This document shows, in pieces, positions 49,388 through 63,100 of a stretch of DNA of 64,000 nucleotides. The DNA is from Ascoidea rubescens DSM 1968 (Eukaryota; Ascomycota; Saccharomycetes; Ascoideales; Ascoideaceae). Location: the NCBI RefSeq assembly GCF_001661345.1, contig NW_017962914.1, forward strand, positions 274,439 to 338,438. Reading direction: 5' to 3'. The position numbers and the translations under genes are program-made. The number at the start of each line of letters is the position of its first letter. Within the stretch, counting starts at the first letter, position 1. The notes under the pieces were generated by a model. That model saw only the letters and a program-made list of their open reading frames with translations. It made no database searches and had not been told where the DNA came from.

Positions 49388-49810
49388 CAGCAAATTTTCA
49401 CATTATTATTTTTTATTTCAACTCTTTAGTGTGTTTGATGTTTTACCTTGCTGAGCTTTGAAAGCCCATATTGAAATTAATTATTTTGAACTATGTGCTA
49501 CAGCAGTGAATCTCCATATCTGTAACAGTAAATTGAATAAATATGTTTAAAACAGTCCACCACAACAAAATTAATCCCAGTACATCATTTATCAAAAATC
49601 GGTGAAATATCATCAAGTTTATAAAAAAAACCTTTCTCTACCTTAAATGTTTGAAATGGAGATTGACACAAAAAAGAAGATATCAAATGGTGAGGGATCT
49701 TATCGAACAATTTTTGTTTTACAAAATCCATCATAAGATAGTAAAGTAGATCAAGATAAAAGAAGGAAACAACCAAAGAAGCAGATCATCAAAATAAGTC
49801 AAAAACTGAT
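49388..49810. other. OTU2 downstream spacer
   Basis: About 420 bp of AT-rich sequence between OTU2 and the first retroelement LTR-like sequence. It holds a 63-codon minus-strand ORF without recognisable features. I see nothing else in it. Confidence 0.5.
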
Positions 49811-49865
49811 GTGTGCCTCCCAGATGTCTACGTTCGGTCCCTTGGTATCTCCTCTCAGTGTGCGT

Positions 49866-49903
49866 GTGACATTCGGTGATCTAACCCAGTTCCCTATAAA
49901 AGG
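49866..49903 (+). repeat. LTR-like block, left copy (element 1)
   Basis: 38 bp that align without gaps to 54815-54852, with 29 identical positions by my count, each ending in a CTATAAAA TATA box. Same orientation and 4.95 kb apart, which fits the two LTRs of one copia element. The divergence of about 24 percent across this block suggests great age, although short blocks are a weak clock. Confidence 0.6.
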
Positions 49904-52900
49904 AGCCGGCGGTCTCTTCTACACTCTTCTTTCTTAAATACTTCTTGACCTTACTAAGAATTATGGATTCGCTTCAACAGGTTATGAGCCAGATTGCGAA
50001 TGTTCGCTGCCAAGAATCACAAAAACCAATATATGCTGGTGACTTTACTATTTGGGCTTCTGTCATGCATCTCAAGGCTGATTAGTGTGGTCCGTTGGTG
50101 TAAGGCTTCATCAAAAAAAGAGTCATTATTGGAGTTAATAATGATTCAGACAATGGTATTGATAAATTTGTTTTTATTTGCCACTGATGTGATACTCGCG
50201 GATTAGCACCTGCTGTATTCCAAAGATGCTATACCATTGATGGCATGAGTGTAAACTACTGGTCAATCAGGATAATTGTTATTGGACTTTTGGTGCTAAG
50301 GATGCTATACCATAACCAACTCAGTGATTTGTGCTATAGGGCAAAGCAGACTATCCACTTAAATAACGAGCAGCAGATTTTTAGCAAATCTTAAAGCAGT
50401 AGTTTCAAGATAAAGTATGCGGATAGACTTGCCAAAGTATCTTACCCTAAATTGTGCTCAGGACAACATATTTGCTGAAGAAATTTTTCCCATGTACTGA
50501 CTATGACAAAAATAAATTAGCTGTATCAATAGCTTTGCCCAGTTACATTCATGATGGCGCGACTAGTGGCAGATAGGGGTCAGGGCGGATATCATTTTGA
50601 AGGTAAAAGCAGTCCAAAAAACAAATGAACAAGCAGTACAGTCTTATTGATGTTGCAAACAATGACACTTGGCTGGTGAGCTTCTGCCTTTTACAAGTGC
50701 ATGCTGGCGCACTGCAGCTATGCGGGGCGGCTGCTGCTTCCTGCGATCCGCAATTGTGTAGCTCAAGCCATCTCAATATGCGCAGTAAAATATCCACAGT
50801 AGCAATAACGTGTAAACATTCAAAAGTGGTTCTTTGATTATGATACACTTTAAAATAATTATCCCTTTTGAAAACCCTGCACCGTCTAACAGCCGAGTCA
50901 GGTCATACTGCGGTTATTGGCGGCTTTATCACTGACATCACTGCTTCTGGTACTGTGGTATCTCGAAGATTGAATTGTTGAAACGTTCTATTCTTGCTTG
51001 GCATGCTGGATCTTTGATCCTAATAGCAGCTCTAGCGATAATAAGTTGTGGTGTTCATCCAAACGTGCGATGCAAATTTTATTGAAGCTTCTATTGATAG
51101 CTGACTAATGTCATTGCTGTAGGAGCGCTATGGAGTGCCGCGGCTGTTGAGCGAATTGCTGCAAACTGTCCTCAATGCGTGGGGCTCACGGATGAGATTT
51201 ACGCCAGTGCTACACCCAACACATTCATGATATCAGCTGTTAGTGACTAAGATTGTTCTCGATTGCGGAGACACAACCACTAATAAATTTATGAAGTTTG
51301 CCGCCAATGAAAAAAGCAGCTCATTGATGCTGTAACATGATAATTTTGAGCACATGTCCGTTAGTCAAAATGAAGAGTGGTACACTTTTCTCATAGTGGT
51401 GGCTGGTTCGTCAGATATCCGCTTGGCTTTTCAATAGCATCCCCATCATCAGCTGTGTCATGAAACTCAATTTGATTTTGTGCACTCTTGGATCACTTGC
51501 CTAGGGTGGTGATACTCTGTCGGTTAATACGCTGTTTGCATCCCACCCATTTCACATGCTCTGTGAGAATGAAACGTCAATGTTAGCTGGCATTTGTCAT
51601 TTGTGCCCAATCCGAAGTGCGTTGATGTCCATTGGCTACCATCAGCATTGCCGAAGCAAGGATTGTATCTGCTGGACAGCGCAATTGTGATGTGTTGTGG
51701 CCTGGAACAGCGATGTCAGTCATATTAATGGTAAATCGCTTCTGCGCTGAATATGAGGTTCGGATGCCTACACACTTTGCACTTGTTTTGGAACATACCT
51801 CATCTCCTGCATTGTTGAATTTGTGTGTATGTCCGGCATATTGGTTGATCTGCCAACAGATCACCAAATTAAAATCTGGTGGAATCGGAGCCCATCGTGC
51901 TTCGCTGAGCAGCAGTTAAGGTGAAATGCCAAGAAGCAATTCAAAGCTCTTAACCACTGCCTGATGTCATTTGACCGCGCCGCGGTAGCGACGCCGCAGG
52001 GTCGCTTTGGTGTTTCCTTATCCTTGCCATTCTTTCATCGGTAGCATTCGCTTTTGGAGTTAGTGCTGCTGTTGGTCATCCGATGCACGGGAGTGACTCC
52101 ATTGCAATCGGTGACAATGATTGCGCAACTGCAATCGGTTTGAACTCACCATCGAATTGTGTCGTCAAAGTTGATGACGCATATGATGACTTCCTTCTTG
52201 ATGGTGACAAAGATATTGGCGTCGTTAAGAATCAATTAAACTCAAATCAGGCTCTCTCACTTTCTGAAGACATTGGATAAGATGCTGATTTAATCATTGC
52301 CAATCACTGCGCATAGACAAAGATGCTTAAGTCAAAAACAGTTGTGACGCAAATAATTTTAGTACTGTCGATTTGTCTAAACGGTGCACAAACGATTGGT
52401 AAAGTACCATCGATTGCGGGGCTTATGTAATATATCTGGCTACTGCGAATAGCTTGGCGCTACACCTAATCTCTTTCCTGAGCACCTCTTATGCGCTGAT
52501 CCTTGTCAACGACTGCCGCAACCAACGCTTCAGAGCTTCATCCACCGGATGCTTTTGCAGCTTTCTGTAAGATGACTTCTGCGCTTTCGTTGGGAGGTTG
52601 TAATGCGCTTAGCTCTGTCTAAAAAACGGCAATTAGTCCGACAGGTTGGATATGCTTTTGCTATCGATCACACATGATTCTCACTAAGTGGCTTAGCGGA
52701 GTGTTAAGGAACGACATTAAAAACATTGTGCTTTCTCTAGCTTCACCAATGACATTAAATTTTATTCAACCTCATTTGACTGCTGCAGTTCTTGATATTC
52801 ACATCGACGCTGAAATTGATTTGCTTACGTATTTTAGATTTGTTAATGTCCAAAGACCCTTCAGTTAATTAATGCTCGGCACAACAGTTTATGGACTGAT

Positions 52901-54814
52901 GCAGTCGTTTGATTTCTGTTCTGAAATGGCGCTTCTAGCTCTGCAATGGCTTGCGCTCCAACCAACAGCTGAGCATGGTGTGCTCAATCTCTCGAGAAAC
53001 ACGCTCCAATGCCGTTTCAAATAATAGGTGTATGTTATTACTTTTTGAAAATCATCCGTTTTAATGGTGATTCTGATTAGGCAAATTTTTTGTTTAACGT
53101 TGAAAATCAACAATGACGATGTACCTTGGCGTCGCTTTGCTGAAGATCGCGTTGTTCAATGTAGGAACGGCAACTTGGCACAAATGAACACTTAATGCAA
53201 ATGATGGTTCAACATCTCACAATGGCTGTGAGACATGTCTGGCATCCATAAATGATGATTTTCTTTTAGAGAATGCTATTTGAATGAGATTGCTGTGAGG
53301 AGGATCATGATCTATTTTGATTTTACCAATCAATTGTTGATCTGCGGCTTTCTGCAGCAGATTTTCCTCTGAAGAATTGGTGCATTACTCCAGGATGACG
53401 ATGGTAATATATTGCTGCCGCTTGATCTTTCATGAATGATATGTAGTGTGGATCTCCTGACCATGACTCGCAAATCCATTAATTGTTCATCGGAATGCTG
53501 CCTCATCTGCTGTGTTTGTTCGATAGTCCGACAGTGGTTGGGCGGAGATCTTGTACTGGAAACTCAGCTGGTGGCCATTTGTTGCTCACTACTCAAGCAG
53601 CCAGTACATTAGACCTCCAAAAAGCACCCTTTAGAGCCCTCTCAATTTCAAGAGCGAAGCTCATTTCACTTGAAGAATCAGTCCAGAAAACAGTGTTGCA
53701 ATTGCAGGAAATCACCTACTACAGTAAGGATACTGCTATCCCATTTATCCTTCTTGAAAGCAGTTCTTCGCTATGCTTGGCTATCCGATTCAGCATCCGC
53801 TCCTCCCCTAATTTATTTACAGCCTGAATTCACTTTATAAAACAGTATGTCATTGTTCATTTTATTATTTTGTAACTTGATGGTCAACGAAGCGATTTTG
53901 TTTTAATGACAAATCTGCGCAGACTTGCTGCATTTGAACTTTTCAATAATTGCTTTGAATGAGTGAATTGCTGCTTGTCTTAATTTTGATATTTTTGCCG
54001 ATTTTGCTCTATATGGTTATCACTAGAGGAATTGGGTTTTAACAGTTATGCATCGGTGTGTTTATATATTTGCTTAACTGGCTGGCGTCATATAATCTTA
54101 TAAACAAATACACATGGATCGTATTCTTTTCATTCTTTTTTGTTCATATGCTGATACAGTCGGTACTATTTAGTACTTGTTTCTGTTTCTGATTAGTGAA
54201 ATCGATCTACGTCGTATTACTTCTTTTGTGTAGGCCATCATTTTATAGTAGAAGGCAACAGTGTAGAAAAAGCAGTCGTTAGGAGAAACGGGTGCCCTAA
54301 AAACCCTGGTTAAAGAAGTTGCCTAATAACCGTTTTGACGCACATGGCAAAGTAACTGTTCAAGCCGTATGCCGGAAGTGATAACCGAGCTTTTTCAGCG
54401 CTACGCACTTGCCAGTATTTCGAAATGTTTCATTTCTTTCCCGCAACATGCACTCAATTAAAAGACCGGAGCGGCATTTAATCCCACGACACTGCGCCCT
54501 TGAGAGGATTTTGAGGGACCATTCTTTGCACTCACATGCGGGACACGATTGGCCAACGCGGATGGTCTTTTGGAACATTTTGACGTTGTTTGACAGCGGC
54601 TACTCAAATGTTTCTGGTTGCGTCAGTTTGTCAAAGAGGTTGCGTTAAAGCTCCCGAGAATCTCCATTCGCTTCTCCGGTGTCTTTGTTATTACCAACTT
54701 TGCTGAAAAATGAAGCCGCCTACCACTGCACTTCCTTGATGATGATGCCGACAGTCACCTGAATTGGTTATTTTGGATTTGCCTATACACACGGTCCGCT
54801 ATCACTCGGCCGAC

Positions 54815-54852
54815 GTGACGTCTGGTGATCCAAGCGAGATCTCTATAAAAAG
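54815..54852 (+). repeat. LTR-like block, right copy (element 1)
   Basis: The partner of 49866-49903, in the same orientation, with the TATA box at 54844-54850. A pyrimidine-rich stretch (gctctttctttttattcg) follows, as at the left copy. Read together with the RNase H-like part to its left, this is the 3' LTR of the plus-oriented element. Confidence 0.6.
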
Positions 54853-55349
54853 TTTGAGGAATCTTAAATTGCTCTTTCTTTTTATTCGTTGCAGCCAATT
54901 GACTATACTATTTTGAGCTGAAAGCGTTCACAAAAAAAATATCTTTAAAGAAATTGCCGGCTACATTTTTGAGTCCCAGATTAAACCAGTGACGGTCAGG
55001 AGAAAAGACCGGTGACAGGCAACGAGAGACTGGATGTGGAAGTCATGAGCCCCACAACAGGTTTTTGTCTGCTTAAATGCAGATATTAGATTAGGAGTTC
55101 AATGTTGTTGATGTTTGTTGAAGAAGCAACAAATGAGCGTTGCCGTTCACTAAACGTTTTCAATGTCTGAAATGAATGCATGGTCTTCTGATAACCTTGC
55201 AGGGGCCCGGTGGAGGAGGCACCAGCTGCTGCTACGTTTCTCTAAGCACCACACTTTTGCCAGCCATTAATGTGTTTTTTGAGGTACTAGAAATGGGTTG
55301 ATGTAGGATAGCTCTTCTATCTGTTTCACCATTTAGGCATAAGATATCC

Positions 55350-58300
55350 GTTGCCTTGCTTGGGAAAGGCATCACCCGGCTAGTTTCTTTATTGGTGGGT
55401 TTGGCTGCCCCCTTGTTTCTGATCTACAGTTTGGTTGATAGTGAAGGACTCCAATTTAAAATAGAACCCTTATCAAAAACAACGAATTACGTTCATCAAG
55501 AAATAGAGCAATCATACACAGATGTAGCAATTGGGTATTACCTAGTTAAACCTATCAAGATGAAAGAGAGAACTTGTGACGCAATCATATTGTAGCCGTT
55601 GTCATAGTCATAAATATGAAGTAACTCTATCAAATGTATAACAATACGGTAGCATTGCCGACCGAAAATCTAACTACTAATAATAAACTGATATAATTAA
55701 GTCCAACAGGATGAACTGGAAAGAAACAAACATCAATTCAATTATTGACGCACCTTCTTGAGATAAGTGAAGGCTGGGTCGCTTTGCATCTTAGTCAACA
55801 CGTCAGAAGCACTATTTTTGGTATTAGTTTATGGAAAACTATTTGCAACATTGCGCAACCCTTTTCAATGAGACACCGCATTGAGATATGTGTTAAGATT
55901 TTCAGGGTGAAGGGGTTGCTGGTGTAGTTGATAGCAGAGTTACTATCACAATAGTAAGTCGGTTTATCAACATTTGAACGAATGAATTTGAAACCAGCAT
56001 TGAAAACAGAGCATCTTCAACTGCTTCGGAGAAAAAAGGATGCTCAGCTCCAAAAGGCCGGAAAACCACTGAAACCTGTTTTTCGGTGTTGCGAGTAATT
56101 TCATTTTGACTAATGAACAAATGATGATCACCAGCAGATCTTGGATCAGCGATGTCTCCGGATTCATGAATGTGAAAGTATCAACTAATTTTCAACTGCT
56201 AAAGCTGCTTGTGATGAACTGTTGATGTGTTTGAGTTTGAAAATTTTATCCCTCGTTTAGCACAACATATATAGATCGTGCATGGAACAATAGGATTTCC
56301 ACGCAGTTGTTCAGCAGCAACAGCACATTCGTCCCCTAAACAAGTTGCAGCAGAAAGCACCGACCCAGCAGTTTATCTGTAACGTTCATATTTTTAGGCA
56401 TGTACCTCAGAACGATGTGGTTTAAGTAGCACGTTCTATGGGTTGATCATCATTGAGGTAGCTCCCGAGTGTGACTCATTCATTTTATGCTTTTGAACGA
56501 TGAATTTGACTTAGGTCTTTATTAATTCCAAAATATCTTGGTTTCATTGAGGGACATCGATTGCAAAATTGAGACCCAAAAATACTGCAAGTTCTTTCCT
56601 ATCTTCGATGCACTGATACATGATTTCAGCAGTTTCATCATTGCGGCTGATTGACCTCCAGCAATAGGCCCCATTACTTCTAATTGAAGCGTGCAGTGGT
56701 GTTGGGTCTTTGAACAGTAAACCTCCTCAAGCCCAGCTGAAACATTTTGAGTCGCAAGCAATTGGACAGCATTAATGATTTGCTGGTACCATCAAAAAGG
56801 GACTGCTTGAGTGCACAAACTATCTTGTGGAATGTGCAATTTTTGAAAGGATACTCAGAATTAGCAAATTCAAATTGTTGTTTCAGATGATATTCTGCAT
56901 CAGTATCACTACTATGAATGCAGTTGTCCAATCATTTTAGGAGCATTCATTGAGATTCTGGCTGGAAATGCATGAAGAAGTCTAACTCTTTCATAGTTAA
57001 TTATTGCAATACGTCACTGCGTATTATCAATGTCCTCAAGCGACGAGTTGCGTTGAAGATCTAGGCTGGCTCTAAAAAAGTCACCAGTTTGCATTGACCT
57101 CATTGCAGAATCCCAACGAAGGCTACCAGGAGTTTTTCTAAAGGGAAGATTACCTATCGGTAAGTATTTCCATGACTCATTGTCCGGGGCTCTGCTTTGC
57201 AAGCGACTGTGCAGGTCGATTCGCAGGATTTGATCTATCAGTATGTGCAACTCAATATGCACCGGCCAAATATCTCACGGGGTATTTATCTTAATCGATT
57301 ACTCTTGTGTCTCTTGTAAACCACTTACATTACATATGAATAAAATGGTGATTTTGATGGCAGACTTCGTTGGTTGCGGCGCGATGGTCCATATTTGATT
57401 CAGCACCAGTACTAGCATCAGGCACCAACATTCTCATCAATGCATGCAACAGATCTCGTTGAATGGAACTTATTGAGATTGTCACCGTCCCTCTCTTCAT
57501 CATCTGAGCTGATGTCACTACATTTATCACTTTCATTGGTGATAGTATTTGATGAGTCTACTGAAAGACATTGCGGTTGTGTTATTTTTGTCATTATCAG
57601 CAGTGACAAAATTATTGGCAGTACCACGAGCAGCAGTAGGTGTAACTGCTGCTGCTGACAGAATTGGTTTTTTGATGGCAGCAGATAATGGAACATTAAA
57701 AGGAAGCTTCGTTTGGTCAGAGCGACAGTAGGAACTAACAGCAAAAGAGCTTTAATGTCAATTGTACATTCGGCAGCGCCATTCTACTGATGTCGTGGCC
57801 AGCAAAGGTCGAAGTTATTTAGATTATCTGAATTAGTTTACTTGGCGTGTTTGGGGATGCTGGCATAAACAGCTGGTCCAGACCTCTTCATCGTAGCTGC
57901 AGTCCACTGTCTTAAATAAAATAATTTAAAGGGTGTAGTCAACGGAGCGCCGTCTTTCGTGGGAATCAACCTATTCAAAAACACTGCGCCTATGGCTGCC
58001 TCATTCCACAATTAATCAAATCATTAGCATCAATCAACAATGTGCTGGATTTGTCACGATTGCACCTTGCCAAAATTTAGCCACGCCATGTTGAAATGTC
58101 TCATAAGGATCTGATTTTGAATGATTGATCCCTTCAGATTGTCGATAATGTTTGAACTGCTTGGATGCAAACTGGTTCTCGGATCTGTCATTAGGATTCG
58201 CTTTATCAGTACTGGTTGGGTAAATTTAACACAATGTTCCACTTGTCAAGAGGTAATGATCCTGTGACATTTGCAGCAACAAAATCAAACTTTCAGTAAC

Positions 58301-60100
58301 CATGAACAATGGTGAGAAAATAGCGATTTTCATCAAGTGCAGCAACTGGCTTTGGTCCAAGAATCTGAACATGTAAATACCAACCAGAGTGGTGGGCTGT
58401 GTGGTGTAAGTCTTATCAGTAATTTAACTTCTTTTTTTTTGACAAGACTCACATTCTGGGCTGCCAGGAGCCGAAAATCCAAATATTGTGACTATTCTTT
58501 TGCTGCAGCCTGAGCTGCTCGCCCAAATCTTCGACGCCACTTTGCGGAAATTAGCGCAACAGGAGATGAGGCAATGACACATGTACATCATCTTGAAGCA
58601 GCTTTGTTTCCAGCTAATTTGTCATTGAAAAGAACAAATCATTGTTGAATAAGAACCATGCGATTTGTTGCTGCAAGTATGATTTCAATGAAACTTTTTC
58701 CATCGGCCGCTTAAATTACATTTTTCAATAATTCACCATTTAGAGCATGACAGTTCCAATATCTTTGAGATCAACATTAGTGTCACCAATATCAGCTATG
58801 TGCTCTCAATAAGGAGCCAAATCCGAATACTGGTCGGCGCTAGCAATCGTACGCTGAGAAGAACCAGAATTATAATAGAGTAGTCTAAACCTTAGCATGA
58901 GCTTGTTAGATACTTTCAACGACCATGAAAACAGTCATTGATCAGCTTTTGAATCCTGAAGAACGGCCACAGCAGCAGAAGCAGCAGTTGGTGTTCATCA
59001 TCCAGCGGGAACAGGCTTGTGGTGAAAAACACTCACGAACCAGAAGTTTTTTGTGTGACAGTGGCAGCAGGTTATTTATTTTCGTATTGGCTCCTTGAAT
59101 GCTTCATCAACTACAGAGGCAAGCCCCGTTCAACCGCAGCTGCAAGCGAATGCATTAACACCAAAATGATAGCCCAAATCCGTTGCACCAGTAAGTGGAA
59201 TCCGGTGAGGGTCAGTAGATTGAGTAGGAACCGTTGTAACGTAGGTGGTCTGTACAGCAAATCCGGCATTGAGATTAGCGGCGACTTGATACCCATTGTA
59301 GACCTTGAAAATATTTTAATACCATTCCTTAAAGAAATTATTGTAATCCCTCATGTCGGATAATTGATTTTGCCACTCTCCGCAGGTAGGTGTCCTAGTC
59401 ATTGTACGCGCGGCCTCTACGGAAGTGGATCTGTAAAAGGGGTGCAAGCTAACTAATAGTCAACGGCCATACTTCATATTGTATTGCATCTCTCTCCGCG
59501 CAGCAAACGCTGATTTGCCAATATCTAACTTAATGCAAAGAAAAATCAAATCAATTTTTCCTTTGTCTAAATCAACATCAACAACAAGAGTAACACCTTC
59601 TTTAATAAGGGCTTAAACCAATGGCTCAAGCTGCGCCGCACTAAAATTGGAGGGCGATGGGAAAATAGGATAGTCGACAGCATCGATCATTATGTATGAT
59701 TTTTGCCCGCGATCATTGACAGTTTGGCTCATAAGCAGTTGTTGCAAGCTCTTAGGAATGAATTGAGTTGAAATCGTATATATAAAAGGACAACGCAGAA
59801 ATGGCCGCCAACCCTTTCTTTACAAACTAGGTTAAAGCATAGACCTTCACGGGAGCGAGGCAATCGTAGACACAGAGGGGAAATTGAGTTATTTTCGATG
59901 CTCACAGCAGATTTCCGACGATGGGATTCAGGTAGTCAAACAGCTTAAAGGAAAAGGAAACGACCATGCGCGTCGGCGGGGCGGTAATCGAGTGTGGGTG
60001 AACATCATAATCACAAGTGGCCTGCTCAGCTGCGCAGTGCAGTTGGTCCTAGGCTGAATCACCTGGTTCTACGTTGAACCATCTTTTGGTACAAAAGTTG
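55350..60100 (-). mobile_element. Decayed Ty1/copia retroelement, minus orientation (element 2)
   Basis: Limits approximate. Reading leftwards on the minus strand: a weak gag-like stretch near 59.1-59.3 kb, integrase-like sequence about 59.0-57.4 kb, reverse-transcriptase-like sequence about 57.2-56.5 kb (a block with HKIVCALKQSLFDG resembles the copia KLKKSLYGLKQ region), RNase H-like sequence about 56.2-55.85 kb, and the end of pol near 55.74 kb. A probable LTR start, TGTTGGAC, lies on the minus strand at 55708-55701, directly after the pol end. No long reading frame survives; the element is broken in many places and is old. Confidence 0.65.
58343..58360. repeat. Identical 18-mer shared by elements 2 and 3
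   Basis: The sequence caactggctttggtccaa occurs here and again at 63164-63181, exactly 4821 bp away, in the same orientation. It lies at the start of the integrase core in both elements (minus strand LGPKPV-like context) and anchors their alignment; flanking DNA aligns for hundreds of bases at lower identity. Confidence 0.85.
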
Positions 60101-60149
60101 GGTGGTTTTGAACCACTGCCATCTGGGATTCACTAGGGAGGCCCTTCTT

Positions 60150-63100
60150 GACTTTGAAGCGTTGAAGCATGGCAAGCTGTTTTGTTCTATAAGACAAAAC
60201 TGCTAAGCTGCGTGTTCGTTTGTTCGCAATCACTTATTTCTGAGAACCATTTTTCTTGCTATATTCATGGACTGCAATGTGCTCAATCGCTAGACATGAC
60301 AACGAACTTAGCAAAAATCAACTCTATGCGAATAGAATATAAAAGGCAGTTCATTGTTATACCAACTTAAAGAGTTTAATAATGACAGAAAAACCCGGTG
60401 AATCAATTGAGTTTTGACCGTTGTAGAAATGATATAACTACAATAATTCAATAAAGTGTACGTAGTTACAGTAGCATACTTAACAAAAAGTCAATGAAAG
60501 TCCAATGATCAGATTGATTTCAACCGCTTGAAAGCAAAGCAGTGCTTGAACAATCTCATCAATGAAAGCAATTCGTTTCATATTTGATCACTGGAGCGCT
60601 AAGCCGCTCAGTCATCATATCAACAACATTAGTTTCGGTATCAACTTTTGCAAAAGCAAACGCAACATCGCACAGCATTTTCATAAGATGATATCACATT
60701 GAAAATGATTGGACTCACTGTGTTTGGTGGGATGGTTAACCGAGATAGTAGCTGTGTTGTTATCATAATACCAAATTATTTTATGAAGGTCTGAGTGAAT
60801 AAATTTGAAATGCTGCGTTGAGCTGACTGCTTTTTTGATTGTTTCAATAGGTGTAATATGTTCAGCGTCGCAAGTGAGCACGGCCACTGAAGCGTGGGTT
60901 TTGCAGCTTCAAAGAACTGTGGTTTTACTAATGAAGAATGTATTTCCTTCAATTGAGTTTCGTTCACAAATGTCTCCAGCCCAATCAGTGTCAGAGTATC
61001 TAAATTATCCTGCTGATGAAAGAGCATTGTAATAATCAGTCAGTGTTTTGAGTTTCAATGCCATCACACACATCCAGCGAAAATAAAATGGATTTGGATG
61101 ATGCACAATGATATTGACTGAGTAACGCAGATGCAAATTAATATCTCACGGTGAACTATTTGCAGCGAAAAGCAACGTTGCAATGAATGATATTTGATGT
61201 GATGTTTTATCGGCATCCAACTCATAGCCATCAAATTTGCGAAACCTCTTGGATGGCCCAATCAGCGCTGGTGTAGGCTGCGAAATAAACTAAATTATTT
61301 CAAATTGATGAACCGTTATTGTGACGCTGGTCTGCAGAGGGTTCAAAATGCTTTTCTTACTTTGAGCAGCGTGATGCCCAGGAAGTCGTCGCTGAATTAC
61401 TTGAAGAACTCTCATTTCTATCAATAAACTAAAATATGATTTTGGCAGCTCCACTTTTGCATCTGATAATTCAGCAATAGTAATATCAGTCACAAAAAAT
61501 TGAAGCCTGCACTGTGATTGCTTTGTGGTTAATAATGGACTGCAAGTTCAGTTGAACCTCTTTGCAATCCAAATCACTGGTGATCATTAAGCATTTTTGT
61601 TTAGCCACAAAGAGAAGAAAGTTGGAATCCATATATTGACTTGTTTGAATTCAAATTTTATGGATCAGGTTTAGCATTAAGAAAAAAAGGACGTTCCTTG
61701 ATGCCATTTGCTGCGTGGATATGACCATAAATGAATGCGCTGATGACATCCATCTACTGAAGCACGAGTAACTTTGAGACTGTAGCAGCAACAAAGGCCG
61801 TGGAACTTTCATTCATCATTAGTGGAGTATTCAGCTTCGCGAAATCAATTCGTTCAAGAGAAAACAAACATGAGCTACTTCTCTCGTTTTGCAACCTCAC
61901 AATTGCAGCATAGTTTCATTGTATAAACGCAACACCGGCGAACAGGTCTTACTTAAATAGGAAGATTATACAATAAATAACTACTGCTCTCAAACATTGG
62001 CCGGAGCTCTGATTAAGAAGCAACTTTGCCGATTGGGTCTGCAGGAGATGGTTACTCCGTAGTAGCTGCATTAAAAGCACCGGCCAAATATGTCAGGGGA
62101 CTCCTGTCTTTAATGGCATTTCTTTAGTCATATACTAACGAATTAAGTACATTGTCAATCTCATCATGATGCTCTTAACGAGCATTTTGGTTCTACCGAG
62201 TTTTGCCATATCTGGTTCAGGACCAGTGCTAGCATCAGCGGCTTGAACATTATCATCAGTGGTTGCAGCAATTGATTTTGATTACAATTCATCATCTTCC
62301 ACAGCAATTTCTCCATAATCTTCTCAGTGGATGTCATTATATGCTACTTTCAAATTGAATCTTTTACTTGATCTGTCGTCTAAAGAAAGTGCTGATGAAT
62401 TATCTTTGGGATTCATAGCAGTGGAGTGATTTCTCTCTTTAAGCGTCCTTCAAATGCTGTCACTCCAAATGCAAACTGAGTTCTTAGTTTAGTGGAAGCA
62501 AATAATGCATCGCTAAAATTTAGTTTGCGTTCATCCAGGTAACATGAGCAGCTCACAAAGCCATAGTCGGTTTGAAGATTGTACACTCTGTAAGCATTTC
62601 GATTGATATCTCGGTTAACATAAGGACAGACGACACTGATATCAGATCACTAGATTTTGCGGATTGATTTGCGGATGCTGGCACACACTGCAGATCGCAG
62701 CGCTGTCGAGATATCAGCGGTCGATTTTCTCACATAGAATCTTTGACGTTGAGTAGTGACCCGAGCGCTTTGTTTTGTGCAATTCCAATCCATCAAACGC
62801 AGTGCATGAATCAGCAACTCATTTTACCAGTACTCAAAAACTTTACCTTCAATTAACTATGTTTTCGGCGTTGCGATGGTTGTTCCTTGAAAACTTTAGT
62901 GACCACAGTTCGATGAGACTGACAATTAATGGACATCTTTCTTTTGATTCGTTCGGATTGACTAAAATGATTGAACGGCTTGAATTAAAACTGGCTGTTA
63001 CGTCTGACGGTATAATTTCTTTTATGCAGTAATCGATCTGTAAATTTCGTCTAATAAACTTGCCTGGCAACAGCTAATGACGCTGTAGCAATTAGCGTAA

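Larger units (their letters stand above)
49811..54960 (+). mobile_element. Decayed Ty1/copia retroelement, plus orientation (element 1)
   Basis: Approximate limits. A 5' LTR-like end with a TATA box near 49895 is followed at about 49963 by the start of a gag-like stretch. Reverse-transcriptase-like sequence of the copia type lies near 52.1-52.3 kb (a DD-containing palm segment followed by a DKDIGVVKNQL-like block). RNase H-like sequence lies near 53.5-53.8 kb (SAGGHLLL and a following Ser-rich ALSISRAKL block, comparable to the copia ALSSTEAEY region). A matching LTR-like sequence appears near 54.8-54.9 kb. It is heavily broken, with many interruptions, and old. The spacing between its reverse transcriptase and RNase H parts is longer than usual, so something may have inserted. 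Limits are good to about 100 bp at best. Confidence 0.65.
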
